Origin: Sinomonas terrae
Lineage (GTDB): Bacteria; Actinomycetota; Actinomycetes; Actinomycetales; Micrococcaceae
Direction of reading: 5' to 3'
Assembly (NCBI RefSeq): GCF_022539255.1
Contig: NZ_JAKZBV010000001.1
Span: forward strand, 1-64,000
Length of the DNA stretch: 64,000 nt
Part shown: positions 18,630 through 26,809 of the stretch, one piece after another
How the letters are laid out: each line of letters opens with the position of its first letter
Position numbering within the stretch: the first letter of the stretch is position 1
Notes under the pieces: model-generated
Seen by the model: only the letters and a program-made list of their open reading frames with translations
Told to the model about the DNA's origin: nothing
The model's database searches: none
Position numbers and translations under genes: made by a program

Positions 18630-20813
18630 TCAGACGTCGCGGAAGTGCGGATTGCGGCCCGGCGGCCCCTGATAGGTCCTGCGGCCCGGGAGGGGTTCCT
18701 GGCGCGAGGATCCGGGCCTGGCGCGGTACATGCTCGGATCGAATTGGCCCGAGATGCGCGGGATGATCCCGGTGTCGTCGGAGAGGGTCATGGCGCTTTC
18801 GCGGAGAGCATAGGCAGGTTGACGCGAGTTGGACGGTTCTTCGGCATAGCTGTAGGCATGCGCGCCGTGGTTCGAGGTCTCGTAATCAGCGGTGTCGTAG
18901 TCAGCGGCGTTGTAATCTCCGCTGTCGTAACCGTGGGCCCTGCCTTGGTGGGCGCCGGCTTCGTAGGCATTGCCCTCGTAGGCTCCCGCTTCGTAGCCGT
19001 GGGGAGCGCCGTCGTAACCCCCGCCCTCATAGCCGTGCGCTGCGTCGTCGTAGGCAGCAGCCTCGTAGCCGGCGGCACCCTCGTAGCCTGCGGGAGCCCC
19101 GGCGTCGTGCGCCGTCTGAGCGGACGACGGCGCGGGCCCGCCGCGGCGGGTGAGCCGCCCCATGATGGGACGCAGGAGGTCGCGGAGTTCGGTCACACCG
19201 AAGATCCGGAGCAGGGCGAGGTAGACGAGCAGCATCGCGACGCCGATGACGATGATCGACAGCAAGGCCGCGAAACTCGAACTCCAGATGAAGCCCCTCG
19301 AGGAGAGACCGCCGAGTAGCCACACCGCGAGGCCGCCGGCGACGGCCGCGCCAAGGGCGGCGTAGCCCATGCGGATGTAGGAACGGGCGACCGTGACCCC
19401 GTCGAGATTGCCGAGCTTGCGCCGCAGATAGGCGCCGCTCAGCACGACGGAGAGGATGTTGCCGACCGTATAGAGCGTGGCAATAGCGAAGATGATGTAG
19501 CGCGCCGGCAGGAACTGGATCACGGTCGCACCCACGACGTTGAGGATCCCGAGCCAGACCTGGACCTTGAAGGGCGTCTTCGCGTCCTCGTAGGAGTAGA
19601 AGACGCGGGACATCATGAAGTTTGCGCTGAGGAACGGGGTGCTGAGCGCCAGGATGCTGAGCGTCTGCGCGAGCATGACGCCGTCGGTGGCCGAGCCGCC
19701 CGAGAAGAACCTACCGAGGGGAGCAGCGAGTGCGAACAGCGCGAGGGCGCTGAAGACCGTCGCGACCGCCATGGTTCGGAGCCCTTGGGATAGCGCAATC
19801 CGGACGCCTCGTCGGTCTCCGGCCTGGGATGCCGCCGTCATGCGGTTGAACAGGACAGTGGCGAGCGAAAGCGCGATGATCGAGTGCGGCAACAGGTACA
19901 GCTGGCTCGCCATTTCGAGGACGGTGTTGCCGGGGATGAACTGCCAGGAGGGGTTGCCGGCTTCTCGGAGCTGCTCGCGGACCGCGCCCGGCTGGGACGC
20001 GATCTTCATGAGGTAGAGGAAGGTCAGCTGGCCGACAGCAGTGGTTGCGAGCGTCCAGATCCCGATCTTGGCTGCAGCACCGAGACCCACGCCCCGCCAT
20101 CCGAACCGGGGCCGCAGGCCGAGGCCGAGTCGCGCCACCGGGATGAAGAGCATGGCGGTCTGGATGACGACGCCGACCGTCGACGCTCCCGCGACCAGCA
20201 AGGTCTGCGGCGTCCCCCAGGCTTCGATCGTGTGGGGGTTCGCGGCGTTCGTTCCGAAGATCCAGATGAACATGCCGAGGCCGGCGATGGCGACGATGTT
20301 GTTCACGAGTGGCGCCCACATCGCCGGCCCGAAGGCGCCGTGCGCGTTCAGGACTTGGGTCAGGAGCGCATACAGACCGTAGAAGAAGATCTGCGGAAGA
20401 CACCAATATGCGAAGACGGTAGCGAGCGCGAGCTGCTGGGGACTGTAGTCGGATGTCGTGAGCCGCATGACGATGGGTGCACCGATCGTCACGAGGCCCG
20501 TGAGGACGAAGGTGACGACCACCCCCAGCGTGAGCAGGCGGCTGATGTAGTCCGCGCCGCGATCGGGGGCCCGGCTGGCCTTGAGGATTTGCGGGACGAG
20601 GACCGTGTTGAAGACGCCGCCCGCCACGAGCAGGAAGATGAGGTTCGGCAGGTTGTTCGCGTTGACGAACGTGTCCGTCACCGTCGAGCCGAGGCCCAAC
20701 GCGTAGACGAGGAGCAGCTGCCGTAGGAAGCCGAGTACGCGGGAGAGGAGCGTGCCGACGGCCATGACCGCGCTGGATCTGGCCTCGGATCGTCCGGCTG
20801 TCGCTGCCGTCAT
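18630..20813 (-). CDS. murJ: Lipid II flippase MurJ (MviN family)
   Basis: Flips the peptidoglycan precursor lipid II across the membrane. The 727-residue product has an MviN start (SSAVMAVGTLLSRVLGFLRQ), about 14 membrane helices over the first 560 residues and conserved motifs such as NNLPNLIFLLVAGG. After a short cytoplasmic stretch the C-terminal 150 residues are a low-complexity Gly/Tyr/Ala/Asp-rich tail with many GYE, AYE and DYDTAD units, ending in an Arg/Pro-rich segment. The tail is not part of the MurJ fold. The gene is 7 bases downstream of the Nudix gene and 128 bases upstream of the pseudokinase gene. Confidence 0.93.
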   Translation of the reverse strand: MTAATAGRSEARSSAVMAVGTLLSRVLGFLRQLLLVYALGLGSTVTDTFVNANNLPNLIFLLVAGGVFNTVLVPQILKASRAPDRGADYISRLLTLGVVVTFVLTGLVTIGAPIVMRLTTSDYSPQQLALATVFAYWCLPQIFFYGLYALLTQVLNAHGAFGPAMWAPLVNNIVAIAGLGMFIWIFGTNAANPHTIEAWGTPQTLLVAGASTVGVVIQTAMLFIPVARLGLGLRPRFGWRGVGLGAAAKIGIWTLATTAVGQLTFLYLMKIASQPGAVREQLREAGNPSWQFIPGNTVLEMASQLYLLPHSIIALSLATVLFNRMTAASQAGDRRGVRIALSQGLRTMAVATVFSALALFALAAPLGRFFSGGSATDGVMLAQTLSILALSTPFLSANFMMSRVFYSYEDAKTPFKVQVWLGILNVVGATVIQFLPARYIIFAIATLYTVGNILSVVLSGAYLRRKLGNLDGVTVARSYIRMGYAALGAAVAGGLAVWLLGGLSSRGFIWSSSFAALLSIIVIGVAMLLVYLALLRIFGVTELRDLLRPIMGRLTRRGGPAPSSAQTAHDAGAPAGYEGAAGYEAAAYDDAAHGYEGGGYDGAPHGYEAGAYEGNAYEAGAHQGRAHGYDSGDYNAADYDTADYETSNHGAHAYSYAEEPSNSRQPAYALRESAMTLSDDTGIIPRISGQFDPSMYRARPGSSRQEPLPGRRTYQGPPGRNPHFRDV

Positions 20814-20820
20814 CGAACCG

Positions 20821-21375
20821 TCACTTCAGTAGATGCTCCGGGAGCACTTCCCGGGCGAGGTCCGCGATGCGCCGCTCGTTCGGGAACGAGAGGCGGCGCG
20901 AAAGTTCGGAAATGGGCACCCACGCGACGTCGACGGCCTCCTGGTCGGGATCATTCTCGATGGTCAGTTCCCCGCCGACGGCCTGGAGCAGATAGTGGTG
21001 GACCGTCTTGTGGACGCGGTGGCCAGTGACGGTGAACCAGTAGTCGATGCTGCCGAGCGGCGCGAGGATTCGGCCGTCGATGCCGGTCTCCTCGCTGATT
21101 TCGCGGACAGCTGCGCTCTCGTTCGACTCGCGACCCTCCGGATGCCCCTTGGGAAGACACCACTCGAGACGGCCGCCTCGATTGAGGCGCGCGATGATCG
21201 CTACAGGAAGATTCGGATTGTCTGTATCGACGATGACGCCGCCCGCCGAGATCTCCTCGACGGTCGGAAGCGAGTGAATATAGGTATGGGCCGCCGGAGC
21301 GACGTGCGGCCCGATTGCGGACGGCAGCGGCGCACTCCTCCTCTTCTGAGGATCGCTCGGCAGCGGAATCACCAT
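20821..21375 (-). CDS. Nudix hydrolase
   Basis: Hydrolyses a nucleoside diphosphate linked to another group; substrate unknown. The 184-residue product has a full Nudix box, GHPEGRESNESAAVREISEE followed by TGI, around residues 80-102. The N-terminal 45 residues look unstructured. I use the ATG at 21375 rather than the upstream one at 21414 because the latter lies in the divergent promoter region shared with cca. The neighbourhood cca-Nudix-murJ is conserved in actinobacteria. It precedes murJ with only 7 bases between, so they are probably one operon. Confidence 0.9.
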   Translation of the reverse strand: MVIPLPSDPQKRRSAPLPSAIGPHVAPAAHTYIHSLPTVEEISAGGVIVDTDNPNLPVAIIARLNRGGRLEWCLPKGHPEGRESNESAAVREISEETGIDGRILAPLGSIDYWFTVTGHRVHKTVHHYLLQAVGGELTIENDPDQEAVDVAWVPISELSRRLSFPNERRIADLAREVLPEHLLK

Positions 21376-21473
21376 GCAGTCCACTCTAACCAGAAGCCTC
21401 TCGCGATGGCTCATGGTCTGCCGCGGCGCTCGGATCTGAAAGTGCCTCTCCGATCTGCGAAGCTTTAAGGGCT

Positions 21474-22994
21474 ATGGCAGGAGAAGACTCGCACCCGGGG
21501 CGCGCGACGGCGCCGGAATCACCATCCGTTGGCTTCGCCGTCGAGCCCGTGGCCCTCGAACTCGGGCGTCGCTTCGTCGACGCCGGGTTCGAACTTTCGC
21601 TCGTGGGCGGACCCGTTCGGGACCTCTTCCTGCGGCGGAAGTCGCCCGACCTCGACTTCACGACCAACGCCACTCCCGACGAGACCCTGTCCATCGTCAA
21701 AGGCTGGGCTGACGCGTTCTGGGAGATCGGCAGGGACTTCGGCACGATCGGTCTGCGGAAGCAGGGCTTCCAGATCGAAGTGACGACGTACCGCGCCGAG
21801 GCCTACGACCCCGAGTCGCGCAAGCCCGTCGTCGCCTTCGGCACATCGCTCGAGGACGACCTTGAACGCCGCGACTTCAGCATGAACGCCATGGCACTGC
21901 GCCTCCCGTCACTCGAACTCGTGGATCCGTTCGGCGGCGTCCGGGACCTCCACGCGGGCGTCCTCCGCACACCCGGCGCCCCCGAGGACTCTTTCTCAGA
22001 CGACCCGTTGCGCATGATGCGCGCGGCACGCTTCGCCTCCCAGCTCAAGGTCGACGTCGCGCCTGAGGTGCGTGACGCGATGACGGCGATGGCTGGCCGC
22101 ATCTCGATCATCTCCGCGGAACGGGTCCGCGACGAGCTGGTCAAGCTCGTCAACGGAGACGCGCCCCGCGTCGGCGTCGACCTCCTCGTCGACACAGGGA
22201 TCGCCGACGTCGTGCTCCCCGAGGTCGGCGCGCTGCGGCTCGAGGTCGACGAACACCATCGCCACAAGGACGTCTACCAGCACTCCCTCACCGTCCTCGA
22301 GCAGGCGGCGGCCCTCGAGACCGGTCCCGACGGGCCGGTGCCCGGCCCGGACTTCGTGCTGCGCTTCGCGGCGCTCCTGCACGACATCGGCAAGCCCGCC
22401 ACGCGCCGCTTCGAGCCCGGCGGGGCTGTCTCCTTCCGCCATCACGACGTCGTCGGCGCCAAGCTCGTCAAGAAGCGCATGCGCGAGTTGCGATTCGACA
22501 ACGAGACGATCAAATCGGTCGCGCGCCTGGTCGAGCTCCACATGCGCTTCTACGGGTACGGGGACGCCGGCTGGACCGATTCGGCTGTCCGCCGCTATGT
22601 CACCGATGCCGGGCCCCTTCTCGAGCGGCTCCACCGGCTGACGCGCTCCGACGTCACGACGCGCAACCAGCGCAAGGCAGACCGGCTTTCCTTCGCCTAC
22701 GATGACCTCGAGCAGCGCATCGCCGAGCTCGCCGAGCAGGAGGAACTGGCCGCGATCCGCCCCGACCTCGACGGGCAGCAGATCATGCAGATCCTGGGCG
22801 TCCCGCCCGGGCCCGTCGTGGGCCGGGCCTATCGGTACCTGCTCGAGGAGCGCATGGAGAACGGTCCCGCGAGCGAGGAAGAGGCGCGGGCCAAGCTGCT
22901 GGCATGGTGGGCTGGGCAGCCCGAAGAGGCTGTTGATCAAGAGCGCACTGTTAAACAGAAGCGCACTGTTAAAGAGGAGAAGGAGAGCGAGTGA
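21474..22994 (+). CDS. cca: CCA tRNA nucleotidyltransferase
   Basis: Adds or repairs the 3' CCA of tRNA. The 506-residue product has the nucleotidyltransferase head (LVGGPVRDLFL, DLDFTTNATP, RRDFSMNAMALR) in the first 200 residues and an HD-type region (LLHDIGKPATRR, RHHDVVGAKL) in the second half. The C-terminus ends in a charged stretch DQERTVKQKRTVKEEKESE, encoded by an 18-base direct repeat at 22942-22973 and richer in A/T than the rest. The stop overlaps the GTG start of the next gene. It is transcribed away from the Nudix gene. Confidence 0.95.
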   Translation: MAGEDSHPGRATAPESPSVGFAVEPVALELGRRFVDAGFELSLVGGPVRDLFLRRKSPDLDFTTNATPDETLSIVKGWADAFWEIGRDFGTIGLRKQGFQIEVTTYRAEAYDPESRKPVVAFGTSLEDDLERRDFSMNAMALRLPSLELVDPFGGVRDLHAGVLRTPGAPEDSFSDDPLRMMRAARFASQLKVDVAPEVRDAMTAMAGRISIISAERVRDELVKLVNGDAPRVGVDLLVDTGIADVVLPEVGALRLEVDEHHRHKDVYQHSLTVLEQAAALETGPDGPVPGPDFVLRFAALLHDIGKPATRRFEPGGAVSFRHHDVVGAKLVKKRMRELRFDNETIKSVARLVELHMRFYGYGDAGWTDSAVRRYVTDAGPLLERLHRLTRSDVTTRNQRKADRLSFAYDDLEQRIAELAEQEELAAIRPDLDGQQIMQILGVPPGPVVGRAYRYLLEERMENGPASEEEARAKLLAWWAGQPEEAVDQERTVKQKRTVKEEKESE

Positions 22995-23572
22995 GCACCG
23001 AGGACTTCGGACTGCCGAGGCTGTGGCTTCTGCGGCACGGCGAAACGGAGTGGTCCAAGAGCGGCCAGTACACCGGGCTCACGGATCTTCCACTCACTCC
23101 CGAGGGCGAGGATCAGGCGCGGGCCGCGAAGGCGGCGCTCGACGGCGTGCACTTCGGTCTTGTGCTCACCTCGCCGTTGCAGCGGGCGCGGAGGACGGCG
23201 GAGCTCGCCGGCTTCCCGGAGGCGGAGCTCGAGCCGAACGCGGTCGAGTGGAACTATGGCGACTACGAGGGCGTGCGTTCGGCCGACGTCCGGCGGAAGA
23301 ACCCGAGCTATCTCATCTGGAAGGATGGGGTCCCCAACGGCGAGACTCTCGCGGAGGTGGCCGCCCGCGCTGACCGGATCGTCGAACGCGTCCTCCACTC
23401 CGGGGTCGAGAATGCGCTGCTCGTCGCGCACAGCCACTTCTGCCGAATCCTCACAGCCCGCTGGCTTGGCATGGTTCCGGTCGAGGGCCGGCATTTCATT
23501 CTCGGGACCGCGAAAGTCTGCCGCCTCGGGTGGGACAAGAAGACGCCCGCTGTCGAGGCGTGGGGGCTTTAG
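22991..23572 (+). CDS. Histidine phosphatase family protein
   Basis: Phosphoglycerate-mutase-like phosphatase. The 193-residue product has the catalytic RHGETEW motif at residues 15-21 (His16 is the phospho-acceptor) and the second catalytic His in the LLVAHSHFCRIL region. Length fits the acid-phosphatase branch rather than true phosphoglycerate mutase. The GTG at 22991 overlaps the cca stop (GTGA), so translation is coupled. Substrate cannot be told from sequence. Confidence 0.9.
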   Translation: MSTEDFGLPRLWLLRHGETEWSKSGQYTGLTDLPLTPEGEDQARAAKAALDGVHFGLVLTSPLQRARRTAELAGFPEAELEPNAVEWNYGDYEGVRSADVRRKNPSYLIWKDGVPNGETLAEVAARADRIVERVLHSGVENALLVAHSHFCRILTARWLGMVPVEGRHFILGTAKVCRLGWDKKTPAVEAWGL

Positions 23573-24212
23573 CGCCCTTTTCTAGAATTTTTCATTTTTC
23601 CCTTGCCTTTTCTTTGATCGGTGAGTTAGCTTTGCTTTGTGCTTCTGAGGCGCGTTCGCCTCGGTCACCTGGCAACCGGTGCATTTGAGCGCTGGACCAT
23701 TTCGGTAGCAGAGGGGGTAGGGACAATGATCACCACTGAGGCGTTCTTCCGCGGGATCTTCGCCGTGCGCCGCAACCGTGGCCTGCTCCCGGCATTTGGC
23801 ATGGCACGGGCCTGACTCCCGCCCTGCCCAACAGACTTCTGCGCCCTTTGGACGCGCCCCCGAGCCCTTCGTAAGGGTCGATTGCGCGTTCGTCTTCGCT
23901 TTCCGGGCCCGCTGAGGTCTGCCTCCGCCATTCACTGACGCCGAAATCTCGCATTTCGGATTTTCCTTTAGTTGCCGCCTGTGCCGATTCCTCATGATTT
24001 CGCACGCCCTTTTTTATCCAGCAACGAAAAGGCTTCTTTCCGTGCTGTAGCGCGCTATTTTTGCGCGCCTTTTCCAAGGAACTGCCATGCCTTCGCTTCG
24101 CCATGCCCTGCGGCTCGAACCCCGAGCCAACTCGGAGCAGCAGTTTGCTCGACTGCCCGAGGCGGGCCCCCCGCCGTCGTACGTCTTTCCGCTCCCAAAG
24201 GAGGTGATCGCC
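23573..24212. other. A/T-richer intergenic region
   Basis: About 640 bases without a confident gene and clearly lower in G+C than its flanks (runs such as TTTTTCATTTTTCCC at 23588-23602). Hairpins are visible at about 23648-23663 (GAGGCG-CGTT-CGCCTC) and around 24050-24070 (GCGCGC stems flanking an A/T loop). A 29-codon frame at 23726-23815 with a purine tract upstream (MITTEAFFRG start) could be a small protein but is weakly supported. The region leads into the small gene at 24213. Confidence 0.5.
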
Positions 24213-24323
24213 ATGCTGCAACGAGTAGTTCGTGCCCTCTCCCTGAAGATCGATGCTGGACGCATTGAAGCGAACCGCGCCGAAGTGCACCGGGAAATGT
24301 CGCTCACGTTGACTCTGCGGTAA
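24213..24323 (+). CDS. Small basic protein, 36 residues, with perfect Shine-Dalgarno
   Basis: A 36-residue frame beginning MLQRVVRALSLKIDAGRI and ending LTLTLR. It is preceded at 24197-24209 by AAAGGAGGTGATC, a full complement of the usual 16S rRNA 3' end, at ideal spacing from the ATG. That ribosome site is the main evidence that it is translated. I do not recognise the family. Composition is Arg/Leu-rich with a short amphipathic helix likely. It is 72 bases upstream of the secreted protease gene in the same direction. The larger frame starting at 24087 is less likely because it lacks a ribosome site. Confidence 0.55.
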   Translation: MLQRVVRALSLKIDAGRIEANRAEVHREMSLTLTLR

Positions 24324-24395
24324 CCTCTGGCGAGAAGCCGTGGGTTCGGGAACAATCCGTGTGACGGTACGTGCGGTGCTCGAGGAAGAGGGACA

Positions 24396-25256
24396 ATGCG
24401 CAGGAAACTCATTGCCGCCCTGGCGGCGCTCACAGCGGCCTTCGGGCTGGCCTTCGCCGCGGCTCCGGCCCAGGCGAGCACGGGCGGGACCGCCGACGGG
24501 GATGCTCACCCCGGCGTGGCGATGATCGTCTTCTACACGGCCGAGGGGCGTTTCCGGTGCTCGGGGGCTCTCATCTCGCCGACGGTCGTTCTGACGGCGG
24601 CGCACTGTACGGACAGCACGGTGGGCAAGACGCTTGTGACCTTCGACTCCGTGATCGCAGAGCAGTCGCCGGCTGGTTTCCCGGCGGCGGCCCATCCGAG
24701 CCTCGGCTACACGTCGACTGATCTCGCGGGCCACATCTCGGGCACTGCCGTGGCCGATCCCGCGTTTTCGAACTTCACGGACAAGAACAACTGGAACGAC
24801 GTCGGCATCATCAAGCTCGACAGCCCGGTCTCGCAGCAGCCCTATTCGCTCGCTCCGGCGGGAACGCTTGACGCGATCGCTCCGGGAGACGTTCCGAAGA
24901 CCGTGGTGACCGCCGTCGGCTATGGCGCTGAGCTCGCCAAGCCGGACTCGGGTCCGCAGCGCCGGGTTCCGGTCTCCTTCCCGATGATCCGTCGCTCGGT
25001 CGACATGGACCTCCAGAGCGTCGGCCCGCAGATCTTCACGACCCACGCCAACGTGAACCCCGCGCAGGGAACGGGTGGGATCTGCTCGGGCGATTCGGGG
25101 GGACCCATCTTCCTGAACGATCAGATTGTGGGTCTGACGAGCTTCGGCAACAAGAACTGCCTCGCACTCGACGGACTGCAGCGCGTCGATGTCGCCTCGA
25201 TCCAGTCGTGGATCACCAGCATGGAGAACACTCCCGCAGGCTCGCCTGCCGCCTAG
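24396..25256 (+). CDS. Secreted trypsin-like serine protease
   Basis: Chymotrypsin-fold (S1) protease, exported. The 286-residue product has a clear signal peptide (MRRKLIAALAALTAAFGLAF, cleavage probably after AQA near residue 27) and the catalytic triad His70 (LTAAHC), Asp135 (NDVGIIKL) and Ser234 (GDSGGP). Two likely disulfides are suggested by Cys55/Cys71 and Cys230/Cys253-region cysteines. No pro-region or anchoring domain is apparent. A terminator follows. Substrate is unknown. Confidence 0.93.
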   Translation: MRRKLIAALAALTAAFGLAFAAAPAQASTGGTADGDAHPGVAMIVFYTAEGRFRCSGALISPTVVLTAAHCTDSTVGKTLVTFDSVIAEQSPAGFPAAAHPSLGYTSTDLAGHISGTAVADPAFSNFTDKNNWNDVGIIKLDSPVSQQPYSLAPAGTLDAIAPGDVPKTVVTAVGYGAELAKPDSGPQRRVPVSFPMIRRSVDMDLQSVGPQIFTTHANVNPAQGTGGICSGDSGGPIFLNDQIVGLTSFGNKNCLALDGLQRVDVASIQSWITSMENTPAGSPAA

Positions 25257-25270
25257 CCGACGTCCTGGCA

Positions 25271-25309
25271 CCGCAGCCTCCGGCCCAAGGCCGGGGGCTG
25301 CGGCGTTTT
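25271..25309 (+). terminator. Terminator after the protease gene
   Basis: CCGCAGCC at 25271-25278 pairs with GGCTGCGG at 25296-25303, with an inner CCGGCC/GGCCGG stem and loop CAA, followed by CGTTTTC. It is a good rho-independent terminator 14 bases after the stop. Confidence 0.88.
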
Positions 25310-25347
25310 CGCCAAGCCTGTCAGACCTCCCCGGTATGCTCGGAGCC

Positions 25348-26805
25348 ATGGAACCGACCGCGGACGACGGCGGCCGCGCGCCCCGCGGCGTCATCTCGCC
25401 GAGCCGAAACGATCCCCTCGTGCATACTCTTTCGGAGGCGGTCGGCGGCCCCATTGGGAACCACGCTGCCCCCGGTCTTGTCAGGAGCGGGTGGTGGACC
25501 GCTGAGGTCGTGCTGATCATCCTCACGGTGCTCGCGGCGAGCGGCGGCGTGCTCATCAAGGGCTACTGCCAGGCGGTCGGCTGGAACCCCCCGACGGAGT
25601 TCTACGCCACGTGCTACTCGGACCTCCCGACGCTCTTCAAGGAGCGCGGCCTCGCGGACGGCGTGCTCCCGCTCTTCTCGCACTCGGCCCTCTTCGAGTA
25701 TCCGGTCATCACCTCGCTCATCGCGGGCTTCACAGCGCTCCTTGTCCCGGGGGTGGGCGCGACGGATGCGAGGGCCACGACGTATTTCGACATCAACGCG
25801 GTGCTCCTCGCCGTCATGTGGCTGATCACCGTCGTCGCGACGGCGCGCTCCAACCCACGCAGGCCCTGGGACGCGGCCTTGGTCGCGATTGCACCGGGAT
25901 TCATCCTGGCCGGGTTCATCAACTGGGACATGTGGGCCGTGGCTTTCCTCGCGCTGGGCCTCCTCGCCTTCTCCCGGAACCGGCCGGTCCTCGCCGGGCT
26001 GGCAATCGGCCTCGGCGTCGCCACGAAGTTCTACCCCGTCTTGGTCCTCGGCGTCCTCGTGCTGCTCGCCCTCCGCACTGGCCGTTGGCGCCAGACCCTC
26101 CTCACGTTGGCGTCGGCCGCGGTCGCGTGGCTCATCGTCGACGTTCCAGCAGCGATCGCCAATCCGCGCGACTGGTCCTTCTTCTTCACGTTCTCGGCGA
26201 ATCGTGACCCGAGCTTCTCATCCGCCTACTACTCGTGGAACCTGCTCGCGGACAGGCTGCACTTCGCCAAGCTCTCAGCCACCACGACGAACACGCTGTT
26301 CATCGTGACGTTCGCGCTGTGCTGTCTGGGCATCGCCTTCGTGGCGTTCCACGCTCCGCGGCGGCCGAGAGTCGCCCAGCTCGCCTTCCTCGTCGTGGCC
26401 GCGTTCGTGCTCACGGGGAAGGTGTATTCGCCGCAATACGTCCTGTGGCTCATTCCGCTGTTCGCCCTTGCGCGGCCGCGGTGGCGCGACTTCCTCGTCT
26501 GGATGGCCGGCGAGGCGCTTCACTGGGTCGCGATCTGGATGTACCTCGGATGGACGACGAGCAACGGCCCCGTGCAGAACAACATCGACACTCCCTACTA
26601 CGTCATGGCCGTCGTGGTGCACATGATCACGCTGCTCTACGTATGCCTCCATGTCATCGCCGACATCTACGACCCGGCGACCGATCCGATCCGCCGCAGC
26701 CGGGAGGACGATCCCCAAGGCGGGGCGTTCGACGGCGCACCAGACCGGTGGACGCTCGCGAGCCTCTGGAAGCCGCGGGTGCCGGCCGAGACCGCCGCTC
26801 CCTAG
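25348..26805 (+). CDS. GT87-like integral membrane glycosyltransferase
   Basis: Polytopic membrane protein of the DUF2029/glycosyltransferase 87 type, which in relatives uses polyprenyl-phosphate mannose to build cell-envelope glycans. The 485-residue product has about ten hydrophobic helices and the loop region with CYSDLPTLFKERGL followed by FEYPV, a pattern typical of this family near the first extracytoplasmic loop. TATGCT at 25335-25340 could be a -10 element placing the transcript start at the ATG at 25348 (leaderless), which is why I prefer that start to the ATG at 25336. hrpB starts 4 bases after the stop. The acceptor is unknown. Confidence 0.82.
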   Translation: MEPTADDGGRAPRGVISPSRNDPLVHTLSEAVGGPIGNHAAPGLVRSGWWTAEVVLIILTVLAASGGVLIKGYCQAVGWNPPTEFYATCYSDLPTLFKERGLADGVLPLFSHSALFEYPVITSLIAGFTALLVPGVGATDARATTYFDINAVLLAVMWLITVVATARSNPRRPWDAALVAIAPGFILAGFINWDMWAVAFLALGLLAFSRNRPVLAGLAIGLGVATKFYPVLVLGVLVLLALRTGRWRQTLLTLASAAVAWLIVDVPAAIANPRDWSFFFTFSANRDPSFSSAYYSWNLLADRLHFAKLSATTTNTLFIVTFALCCLGIAFVAFHAPRRPRVAQLAFLVVAAFVLTGKVYSPQYVLWLIPLFALARPRWRDFLVWMAGEALHWVAIWMYLGWTTSNGPVQNNIDTPYYVMAVVVHMITLLYVCLHVIADIYDPATDPIRRSREDDPQGGAFDGAPDRWTLASLWKPRVPAETAAP

Positions 26806-26809
26806 ACCC

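Noticed and set aside
23726..23815. 29-residue small gene (MITTEAFFRG start)
   Set aside because: Only a loose purine tract precedes the ATG and nothing else supports translation; mentioned with the intergenic region instead.
24197..24209. Fragment of a 16S rRNA gene (AAAGGAGGTGATC)
   Set aside because: It is the complement of the 16S 3' end, correctly placed as a ribosome binding site; no further rRNA similarity is visible around it.
23730..25559. 609-codon minus-strand open frame opposite the protease
   Set aside because: It is antisense to a clear secreted protease with an intact catalytic triad; composition is typical of an antisense shadow.
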